This document shows positions 1 to 7,074 of a stretch of DNA of 46,150 nt, in pieces. A model generated the notes under the pieces. The model saw nothing but the letters and a program-made list of their open reading frames with translations, was not told the DNA's origin and made no database searches. Positions within the stretch are counted from its first letter, which is position 1. Every line of letters begins with the position of its first letter. Origin of the DNA: Candidatus Zhuqueibacterota bacterium (lineage in GTDB: Bacteria > Zhuqueibacterota > Zhuqueibacteria > Residuimicrobiales > Krinioviventaceae). A program made the translations under genes and the position numbers. The stretch spans positions 1 through 46,150 of the forward strand of contig JAFGKD010000099.1 in the NCBI GenBank assembly GCA_016928775.1, given 5' to 3'.

Positions 1-647
1 ACATTGATTCGATCGTTGGCAAATTGTTCGCCTCCGGGCATTAAAACCAGCGAATCGTTGACCATTTTCATCAGCCCGACATCATACTGCTGAACATAGA
101 GGGTTTGATCGATTCTGAACGTATAGCCAAAAGCGCCCTGCGGGCGCCAAACATCGACCTGCCACTTTTCCGTGCCGTCGCTGGCGGGTTGGGGACGAAA
201 GCGGAAGAGCTGTTGATACGTCTGGAAATAAATACCTTCCGGCATCGCCTGCACCGACCAGACATAATTAAACGTGCGATCCGCCGGCTCGAGAAACTCC
301 ATCAAAGAACGATAATGCATCGTTCCCCGATCATCCGCTTCAAGATAGCCCAACATTCCCGACGATCCCGCGTAAATTCGGCCGTCGGCACCTTTGGCGA
401 GCGACCGACCAAAGGAACGATTGGGATTGTAAATCGTTCGCCAGCTCGATCCGTCGAACTCTTGAATGCCGTAACCGTCGCCGATGTACATGACCCCCCG
501 GTCATCCTGTTCAATCGACCAACACTGCGTGTGTCCCTTAATCTCTTTGCTGGGGTAAATCGACATAAAGGGTTTGCCTATTTCAGCCGTGTACACATGG
601 CATGTGCTGAGTGCAAGTACTAGAATACAGCGTGCACATTTATTCAT
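1..647 (-). CDS. Propeller-type sensor protein, N-terminal part (cut by window edge)
   Basis: The reading frame opens at ATG 647 and stays open to base 1, giving 215 residues without a stop. Residues 1-20 look like a signal peptide (MNKCARCILVLALSTCHVYT). The rest has short repeats of the kind SIEQDDRGVMYIGDGYGIQ and GADGRIYAGSSGMLGY, which match the two-component regulator propeller (Reg_prop) blades of periplasmic ligand sensors. Such proteins usually continue into a Y_Y_Y domain, a membrane helix and a kinase, HTH or cyclase output, none of which is visible here. The response regulator gene ends four bases upstream, and its last codons supply an AAAGG ribosome site, so the two are probably co-transcribed. 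The family assignment is by motif only; the output domain is unknown. Confidence 0.72.
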   Translation of the reverse strand, partial: MNKCARCILVLALSTCHVYTAEIGKPFMSIYPSKEIKGHTQCWSIEQDDRGVMYIGDGYGIQEFDGSSWRTIYNPNRSFGRSLAKGADGRIYAGSSGMLGYLEADDRGTMHYRSLMEFLEPADRTFNYVWSVQAMPEGIYFQTYQQLFRFRPQPASDGTEKWQVDVWRPQGAFGYTFRIDQTLYVQQYDVGLMKMVNDSLVLMPGGEQFANDRIN

Positions 648-651
648 AACA

Positions 652-1020
652 TTAGCCTTTCAGGATTTGCTGCTTTAGTACCGTAAAATCGAGCGGCTTG
701 GTAAAATAGTGTTCCGCGCCGTACTCCATGGCAGTTTCATAATACTGGTTGCTGTAGGCGGTGATCATGGACACTTGAATATCCGGAAATTCTTTTTTGA
801 CGATTTGCAGCAGTTCGAGGCCGTTCATGCCCGGCATGTTGATATCCGATAAAATGAACATGATCTCGGGCGGCTGGTTCATCTCACGCAGCGACTGCAA
901 AGCCTCCTCCCCGGAAAAGGCAAAGATAAATTCAATTTGATTCTGTCTCATCTCTTTGCGAAAATACTGCCGGAATAACAGTTCGACATCTTTTTCATCG
1001 TCTACAACCATGGCTTTCAT
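652..1020 (-). CDS. Single-domain response regulator (CheY-like receiver)
   Basis: The 122-residue protein is one receiver domain with no output domain. Visible hallmarks are the acidic pair D7-D8 near the N-terminus, the phospho-acceptor D59 in LSDINMPGMNG, the switch threonine T87 in MITAY and the invariant lysine K108 in FTKP. AAGGAG lies eight bases before the ATG. It sits just downstream of a membrane histidine kinase on the same strand and just upstream of a propeller sensor, so it is likely phosphorylated by one of these. With no DNA-binding region it must act through protein contact or as a phosphorelay intermediate. Confidence 0.93.
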   Translation of the reverse strand: MKAMVVDDEKDVELLFRQYFRKEMRQNQIEFIFAFSGEEALQSLREMNQPPEIMFILSDINMPGMNGLELLQIVKKEFPDIQVSMITAYSNQYYETAMEYGAEHYFTKPLDFTVLKQQILKG

Positions 1021-1069
1021 TCTCAGCTCCTTCGTCGATTCTATTCTATCGTCACTTATATATTTAAGA

Positions 1070-1216
1070 ATGGAACGCGGATCGAACAGATCAAACGGAT
1101 GTGCACGGATATTTCACAAGTATATGAATTGATCTGTTCTGTGTTCCGATAATTTAGGTTTACGTTTCACAATAAAAAAATCCGTTCCAATCAGTCAAAT
1201 CCGTTCAATCCGTCTT
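1070..1216. repeat. Inverted clusters of ACGGAT-type decamer repeats
   Basis: Between the kinase and response regulator genes the left half holds short units ending in GGAT or AGAT (GGAACGCGGAT, CGAACAGAT, CAAACGGAT, GTGCACGGAT). The right half holds the same kind of unit on the other strand (AATCCGTTCC, AAATCCGTTC, AATCCGTC). The whole could fold as an imperfect long hairpin. No reading frame or promoter was recognised. A short related run (GATGTACACCGATGAGCACG) occurs near 18565. Confidence 0.5.
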
Positions 1217-1223
1217 CTATCCT

Positions 1224-3278
1224 TTATTTAGGCAGCGTGATAATAAATTCTGTATACTCGCCTTCTTCACTCTCAAAATAAAGCTCGCCGTGATGCGCAT
1301 ACACAATAATTTCATAGCTGATGGACAATCCCAAGCCAGTGCCCATTCCAGCCGGCTTTGTGGTAAAAAATGGCGTGAACATTTTATCTCGAACTTTTTT
1401 CGGGATGCCGTTACCGTTATCGCGAATGCGGATTTCAACGTCTTTCGTACGATTGCGACTTGTTACCGTCAGCATTGGAGAAAAGCGGCTATCAGCGTTC
1501 AGTTTTTTTTGGTGCGCTTCATAACATCCATTGGAAATAATATTGAGAAAAACTCGGCTGACGTCCTGGGGAACGATTTCAAGCTTGCCGATTGATGGGT
1601 CCAAATCTTTTTCAATTTTGATATTAAAGCTGTTATCCAGGGCGCGCATCCCATGATAGGCCAGGTTGATGTCTTCCTCTAACATGGCATTAATGTCGGT
1701 GGGCTGACGGTCGCCCGCTTTGCCGCGGGAATGCTGTAACATGCTGCGTACAATGCTGTCGGCCCGTTTGCCGTGCTCATTGATTCTCTCGGCATTTTGT
1801 TTCAGGGTCTGCAATATTTCAAGGATGGCGGATTGATCCAATGGATCATTCGTCAATTCTTGTTCAAGTTCCTGGACCAGTTCCTGTGAGAGTTCGGCGA
1901 AATTGTTTACGAAATTTAATGGATTTTTAATTTCGTGCGCAATGCCGGCGGTTAAAGCACCCAGTGCCGCCAGCTTGGATTGGGTTACCAGTTTCTCTTG
2001 CGTGGTTTTGAGCTCGGTGAGCAGCTCATTGAGCTGACGATACGCATCGGCATTCACCAAAGCAATGGCGCTATAAGCGGCCAAGTTTCTCAGCATATTG
2101 ACATGATAGTCGCTGTAGGCATTTTTCTTAAAACTTTGTGCGGACATCACACCGATAACTTTGTCTTTGTGCCACAATGGTAAATAGAGAACAGATTTCG
2201 GTCGCTCGCTCATTATGGAGGTGGCTAACTGTCCCACAAATTTATTATGATATTCTTTGCAATCATTAATGATGACTTCTTCCTTGTGCGTAAAACAACG
2301 TGCAGCGAGATGGTTATTTTCGGATAAAGACACGGAAAAAGGAGACAGTAATCGACCATTTTCAATGGCGGTTGGAAATTCCAGTGTCTGCTCTTTGGGC
2401 TTGTGCAGACCAATCGTAAAAACAGAGGCATCCATCAGTGTATTAACGTTCTTGTATATGGTATTGATAATATTCTCAATGGACAGCGATGACGTGATGT
2501 CCCTCCCCAACCGGCTGAGTTGTTCCACATCGCTTTTTTGTGAATTCACCAGATCTAACGCCGTTTTGAGCTCGCCGTTTTGTTTCTGGATCAGCCTGGT
2601 TTGCTGTGTTCTGATCAGATATCCTCTCCACAGAATAAACGACAAGCACAAACCTAAAGCGGTTGCTGTTATTCCATTGATCTGATTAGAAACTAATATA
2701 TCTTGATTCGTCTGTGTCAATGAAATGGCAAAATAGAAAATAATGTATGATGATATAAAATAGAGAAAAGCATATAGCGGAGGAATCAGGAATATTAATC
2801 CAACCGCCAGAGAGGTACTGAAAAATGCTGTAATAGAAGCAAGAACCAGTTGGTCGGCAGCCGTAATTATGGCGCCACCGAATAGCAACAATAAAATGGT
2901 TATGTTAACGCATAAAATTGCAATTCTGTTGTTTTTCCCGGATTTGTAGGAAAAAAAATAAATCAGAATGCCGATAATAGAGAATGAAAATAAAAACACT
3001 GTATGTGAGATCGAGATCGCTGTCCGCCATTGATGCTCTATGCCTTCGGCCATTCCTGCATTTAGTCTGAAAATGATGATATACAACGTACTTGTTGGAA
3101 TGGCAATGAGCGAAAGGATGAGCACGCGACGGATATTCTCCAGGCCTATGACAGTTTGGAAAATTCTTTTTTCCTCAGAGGAAAGCTTGATAAAATGAAT
3201 CAGTCTTTGAATTCCTTTCGCTGCGACATTGCTTAAATGAATCTTTTTACTTTTTCTACCTTTCTTGATTTTATTCAT
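1224..3278 (-). CDS. Membrane sensor histidine kinase (multi-TM, GAF, HisKA, HATPase)
   Basis: The 684-residue protein has a hydrophobic N-terminal half (about 45-225) with some six membrane segments. A GAF-like domain follows at about 255-410, after a short coiled stretch. The HisKA motif is GIAHEIKNPLNF with phospho-accepting H448, and the C-terminal HATPase domain has the N box and the glycine boxes DNGNGIP and GMGTGLGLS. It autophosphorylates and passes phosphate to an Asp on a receiver, probably the single-domain regulator downstream. AAAGG lies eight bases before the ATG. The 203-base gap to that regulator carries repeats, so co-transcription is possible but unproven. The stimulus is unknown. 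Confidence 0.93.
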   Translation of the reverse strand: MNKIKKGRKSKKIHLSNVAAKGIQRLIHFIKLSSEEKRIFQTVIGLENIRRVLILSLIAIPTSTLYIIIFRLNAGMAEGIEHQWRTAISISHTVFLFSFSIIGILIYFFSYKSGKNNRIAILCVNITILLLLFGGAIITAADQLVLASITAFFSTSLAVGLIFLIPPLYAFLYFISSYIIFYFAISLTQTNQDILVSNQINGITATALGLCLSFILWRGYLIRTQQTRLIQKQNGELKTALDLVNSQKSDVEQLSRLGRDITSSLSIENIINTIYKNVNTLMDASVFTIGLHKPKEQTLEFPTAIENGRLLSPFSVSLSENNHLAARCFTHKEEVIINDCKEYHNKFVGQLATSIMSERPKSVLYLPLWHKDKVIGVMSAQSFKKNAYSDYHVNMLRNLAAYSAIALVNADAYRQLNELLTELKTTQEKLVTQSKLAALGALTAGIAHEIKNPLNFVNNFAELSQELVQELEQELTNDPLDQSAILEILQTLKQNAERINEHGKRADSIVRSMLQHSRGKAGDRQPTDINAMLEEDINLAYHGMRALDNSFNIKIEKDLDPSIGKLEIVPQDVSRVFLNIISNGCYEAHQKKLNADSRFSPMLTVTSRNRTKDVEIRIRDNGNGIPKKVRDKMFTPFFTTKPAGMGTGLGLSISYEIIVYAHHGELYFESEEGEYTEFIITLPK

Positions 3279-3317
3279 CGATGTGGCCTTTCAAATGCCT
3301 TTTTAGTCTGGGAAAAT

Positions 3318-3569
3318 TTAGCGGCTCAGCCAATAGGAAACGGGATAGCTCAATAATTCCTCAATCGGAATGCCATCCTGCCCAACCAGCAGTGTTCGTG
3401 CCCTGGGGAATTCTTGAACAAAAGTTAATAATCCCGGATGCTTGCTTTTAAACAGGCCGCTTTTCCACTCGGTTCAACAGCAGAATATCCTTGCTCACCG
3501 TCGTTTCGATCAACGAATCGCGGATGTATTGTGACCAACGATTTCCCTTTTAAATTTAGCAGGTTGCAT
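3318..3569 (-). pseudogene. Remnant of AAA-family ATPase (DUF4143 type), internally deleted
   Basis: On the minus strand one frame reads GNRWSQYIRDSLIETTVSKD and on to ILLLNRVEKR before a stop. This resembles the central part of DUF4143 ATPases, which commonly contain YIRDSLIETTVSKDIL-like text. A second frame then reads FVQEFPRARTLLVGQDGIPI and ends with SYPVSYWLSR and a stop at 3318-3320, resembling the family's C-terminus. The P-loop and most of the protein are missing, and the ATG at 3569 leads only to a 20-codon frame. The fragments are in the right order, so this is a gene degraded by deletion and frameshift. The family call rests on remembered motifs, not a search. Confidence 0.68.
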
Positions 3570-3584
3570 CGTCTTTCTCCGAAT

Positions 3585-3614
3585 TACTCAATGTATTGAG
3601 TAAAAATACTCAAT
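3585..3614. promoter_or_regulatory. Three alternating TACTCAAT half-sites, possible operator
   Basis: TACTCAAT (3585-3592), ATTGAGTA (3595-3602) and TACTCAAT (3607-3614) form overlapping perfect inverted repeats with spacers of two and four bases. They lie just upstream of the remnant ATPase gene and just downstream of the beta-helix gene. An autoregulatory operator of the lost ATPase is one reading, and a weak hairpin between genes is another. Confidence 0.45.
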
Positions 3615-3648
3615 GTCCTGAACAAAAAAAAGATATTTTGTCAAATGT

Positions 3649-5280
3649 TCATTTTACAGTTTGCTGAACACCGATGCTCAAAGCCCCTTTTTTCGGCAAC
3701 GGATTACCGAAAAAATCAAATCCCAATACTGAGACCTGCATGTCGTCAAAAGCCAAACCCGCTTCAAAAAGCGATGAATGTGGCAACAGACGAAAATTCC
3801 GCAAGCTGGATAAATGGTGTGGATAGCCGATCGTCTCGTTCGTATGTGTCGTGACAATGAGAGGATCAATCATCAGATTGTTTTCCATCTGTTGATTCAA
3901 AATAGTCCACTCCTCCGGATGCCCATAGTGCTCTTTCGCACGATAAAAGAGCGGTTGCTGCGAGAGCGACCAGAAACCGTTGTGGGAAAAATAGGCCTCC
4001 GCCAGGTCATCCTTGAAATCGACCAGTGGCACATTTTTATCGACCAGGAAGACATTGTTGAAAAAACGAATGTTTATGTGCGCGCCGGGGGCAACGAGCA
4101 CGCCGCGGGGTGAAGCGTCTTCAGCCGCGCGCGTGACAAAAACGTTGTTGTGCACCGTGATGTTTGAGATGGGTGCACCGCCCAGATGCACCGCGCCGTA
4201 TTCATGCCGCTGACAATCGTTCTCGCTGATACAATAGCGGATCACATTATCGCCGAGGCGAAACGGCGCACCATACCAGTTCCACATCAGATAGCCGGCA
4301 CCGTCGTTATCGTGACTGTAACAATACTGCATCACCGAGTGGGTGACGCCACCGTCAAAATCAAAACCGCCGCCATCCGCGGCGCCGCCAGTGCGATTGG
4401 AAAATGACTCACAATACTGTATTTTGATGTTGGTCGACGCGTGCGCCCAGATGCCGATCGGACCGCCAGTTTGTCCGGCATTGAGCGCGCCGTTGCGAAA
4501 AGCGACGCAATATTCGATAATACCGTTCTCGCAATCGTCCAACATGATGCCGCTGCCGGAGTGGTTTTTGGTATACGTGGGATCGCCTGGATTATCCCAG
4601 GCGTAGCAGTCGCGGATCACCACATTGGCATTGCCATATTGATTGTCATAGGCTTTCCAGTGCGCGGTGACATGAATGCCGTAATAGACATTATCGAATG
4701 CCGAACAACTGTCGATGAGCACATCGCGGAAGCCGAATCGACACCCCTCCGGCGCCTCGAATCCTGGATCATCCGTGGGAATACCGCCAACAAAAATCCC
4801 GGCCCATTTGAATCCGTGTGCCACAACGTTGTGAATACGAATGTGTTTGAGCTGCTGATTGCCCGGTTTGTCGTTGATAATCCGAATGCCGCTGCCGCGA
4901 TTGGCCATGCGATTGCGGCCAATGACTTCAATATCGCGGATTTCGATGCCGCCAAGATTACGAATAAGGATAGCGCTGCTATCGCCCGCAAAGATTTTAG
5001 GACGACCTTGTCCCCAGGTATCGATAATAATGGGATTTTTCGAATCCGCTGAACAGGATTTTTCATCCAGGTATAACGTGCCGTAGAAAGCATGCCCTCC
5101 TGCCAAATAGATAGCATCGCCGGGCTGCAGGGATTGCTGATAGAGTCGTTGCAAAGTCTTCCACGGTTTTTCCTTGCTGCCGTCGTAGCTGTCATGACCA
5201 AAATTGGAAAGATAATACTCCGCTGCAATCATCCGGATCGACATCAGCCCCAAAAGCAACATTGTGATCACAATACGCAT
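3649..5280 (-). CDS. Secreted right-handed parallel beta-helix protein
   Basis: I start the gene at ATG 5280 because a signal peptide follows at once (MRIVITMLLLGLMSIRMIAA) and AAAGAGAA lies upstream; the frame stays open further 5'. The 543-residue product begins with YYLSNFGHDSYDGSKEKPWK and LQPGDAIYLAGG, typical of the first turns of secreted beta-helix proteins. It continues with many coils such as IRIHNVVAHGFKWAGIFVGG, VLIDSCSAFDNVYYGIHV and VMQYCYSHDNDGAGYLMW. This fold is shared by polysaccharide lyases and some glycoside hydrolases. No catalytic residues could be assigned. It ends a run of exported carbohydrate genes (GH27, GH2, sulfatase), so binding or cleavage of a polysaccharide is likely but inferred. 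Confidence 0.82.
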   Translation of the reverse strand: MRIVITMLLLGLMSIRMIAAEYYLSNFGHDSYDGSKEKPWKTLQRLYQQSLQPGDAIYLAGGHAFYGTLYLDEKSCSADSKNPIIIDTWGQGRPKIFAGDSSAILIRNLGGIEIRDIEVIGRNRMANRGSGIRIINDKPGNQQLKHIRIHNVVAHGFKWAGIFVGGIPTDDPGFEAPEGCRFGFRDVLIDSCSAFDNVYYGIHVTAHWKAYDNQYGNANVVIRDCYAWDNPGDPTYTKNHSGSGIMLDDCENGIIEYCVAFRNGALNAGQTGGPIGIWAHASTNIKIQYCESFSNRTGGAADGGGFDFDGGVTHSVMQYCYSHDNDGAGYLMWNWYGAPFRLGDNVIRYCISENDCQRHEYGAVHLGGAPISNITVHNNVFVTRAAEDASPRGVLVAPGAHINIRFFNNVFLVDKNVPLVDFKDDLAEAYFSHNGFWSLSQQPLFYRAKEHYGHPEEWTILNQQMENNLMIDPLIVTTHTNETIGYPHHLSSLRNFRLLPHSSLFEAGLAFDDMQVSVLGFDFFGNPLPKKGALSIGVQQTVK

Positions 5281-5356
5281 ATGAATTTTCTCTTTTTTTT
5301 CAAGATAGAAAAAAGTTGATGTGCAATAAAATTTTGACCTTCGGCAGGTTGGCTGG

Positions 5357-7015
5357 CTAATCAGCCTTGCTGCCCTGGGCATTCACCGGCCATAGCCGCA
5401 TCAAAAAAACGCCGTGCCGACCCACGGACGCCGAGAATTGCCCTTCAACCTGACCGATATCCTGCTGTCGCCAGACATCGCGCACGCGGTGTAGACCTCG
5501 AATGCCAAGCTGATCCCAACTGACCGTGATGTCGCTCGGCTGCTCCTGCAGATTAAAAAGTCCCACGGCTATGGAACCATCTTCCATCGGTTTTGACAGT
5601 AAAAGCGTCTCGTCATTTTTAACGATTGGCTGGCCCTGCTTCCCGAGAGCATCTTGATTGATATCAATGACTTCTGCGTTGCATAAAATGTTCAGCGTAA
5701 ACTCATCCAGTTTGGCCATGTCGCCGCTGAAGAATAACGGCGCCGCCATCAGCGACCACATTGACATGTAGCTGTATTGCTCGTTGCCGGTCAATGCCGT
5801 CTCCGTGCCGAAACCGTGCACGTGCGCCGAGCCGACCCAGCCGATGAGAATGTAATCGGGATCGTTCCATTGCCCGGGCTCGGCATACTGCCAATGTTGG
5901 GCATTGCTCAGGCCAATATGATAAAAACCCGGCAATTGATCGTCTTCTTGCAAGCCCAGGTCGCCGGTCGTCCGCCAGCAGTGCCCGCCGACCTCGCCAC
6001 CCCATTCCCAGACGTTGTTCATACCGTATTGACAGAGATTCAAAACAATATCGCGGTCCAGTCTTTGGAGAATATCGCCCATGAGTTGGTAGGGATATTT
6101 TTTCTCCGCCAGATCGTCCTGACTTGTTTTCATCCGCTCGTTGTAGACCTGGCTGTAGCTGCACCAGTCATATTTTATAAAGTCGAATCCCCACGCTGCA
6201 AACTGCTCGGCATCCTGCTGCTCGTGCATGTAGCTGCCCGCGTATTGCTGGCAGGTGCGTGGCCCGGGAGAAGTGTAAATGCCGGCGCGTAAACCTTTGG
6301 CATGAATATAGTCGGTCAGTGCGACCATGTCCGGGAAATTGGCGTTGGTCAGGATGTCGCCGGTTTTTTCGCGGTGTTCTCCGATAACACCCCGCATGTC
6401 AAAACCGGAAAAGCGCTTTTTCACGCGCTCGAAATCGTCCGGTTCGATGCGCATCCAGCAATCGTCGATGTTGATGTACATGTAGCCATAATCCGCCATA
6501 CCGGATGAGACCATGTGATCGGCGGCCTCGCGCATCACTCGGTCAGTGACGCGGTGATAATGGATGTACCAGCTGTTCCACCCCATGGGTGGTGTTAAGG
6601 CCAACGTCTCGCCAACGACAATCGTAAATTGTTTCCGAGCGCTGCCGACATCGTTGTGGGCGATAAAATCAAGCACATATTCTCCGGGAGTATCCGGCAG
6701 ACGGCCAGTGATAATTCCTGTCTGCTCATCGACTGTCAATCCCTCGGGCAGATTCGCAACGGCGAAGGTGATGGGTCGATCACCGGTGCACGGAATGCGG
6801 TAAACAAACGGTCGTCCCGGTCTGGCACCGTACAGCCGTGGTCCATTGATGCGTGGCGCTGGTCCGGGTTTGGGCGTTAGAATGATTTTATCATTTTCCT
6901 CTGCAAAAAGCTGCGCTGTCGCAGCCAAATCCATCGTGATCATGAGCATAAAGATTAAGGAAAAGAAAAGCAGTGAGAGTGTTGCGCTCATTTTTTTCGT
7001 CTTGTATGATATCAT
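5357..7015 (-). CDS. Secreted GH27-type alpha-galactosidase with N-terminal Ig-like domain
   Basis: ATG 7015 is preferred because AAGGAG lies nine bases upstream and a signal sequence follows. An earlier ATG at 7078 overlaps the stop of the GH2 gene as ATGA and remains possible. The 552-residue protein has a putative Ig domain with FAVANLPEGLTVDEQTGIIT and GEYVLDFIAHNDVG, then the GH27 barrel starting at ALTPPMGWNSW. The expected retaining pair is present: nucleophile D283 in IKYDWCSY and acid/base D352 in WRTTGDLG. A C-terminal beta domain ends the protein. The family releases terminal alpha-galactose, and some members act on other alpha-linked sugars such as beta-L-arabinopyranosides. The sulfatase and GH2 upstream suggest a sulfated or branched galactan substrate. 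Confidence 0.9.
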   Translation of the reverse strand: MISYKTKKMSATLSLLFFSLIFMLMITMDLAATAQLFAEENDKIILTPKPGPAPRINGPRLYGARPGRPFVYRIPCTGDRPITFAVANLPEGLTVDEQTGIITGRLPDTPGEYVLDFIAHNDVGSARKQFTIVVGETLALTPPMGWNSWYIHYHRVTDRVMREAADHMVSSGMADYGYMYINIDDCWMRIEPDDFERVKKRFSGFDMRGVIGEHREKTGDILTNANFPDMVALTDYIHAKGLRAGIYTSPGPRTCQQYAGSYMHEQQDAEQFAAWGFDFIKYDWCSYSQVYNERMKTSQDDLAEKKYPYQLMGDILQRLDRDIVLNLCQYGMNNVWEWGGEVGGHCWRTTGDLGLQEDDQLPGFYHIGLSNAQHWQYAEPGQWNDPDYILIGWVGSAHVHGFGTETALTGNEQYSYMSMWSLMAAPLFFSGDMAKLDEFTLNILCNAEVIDINQDALGKQGQPIVKNDETLLLSKPMEDGSIAVGLFNLQEQPSDITVSWDQLGIRGLHRVRDVWRQQDIGQVEGQFSASVGRHGVFLMRLWPVNAQGSKAD

Positions 7016-7074
7016 TTTTTTAGACTCCTTCATCTGCTGATATATTTTGTCATACGCGTCGCGGAAAAAAGAAA

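Noticed and set aside
105..623. Long plus-strand frame opposite the propeller sensor
   Set aside because: The minus strand has a signal peptide, propeller motifs and a ribosome site; the plus frame has none of these and is a mirror of real coding DNA.
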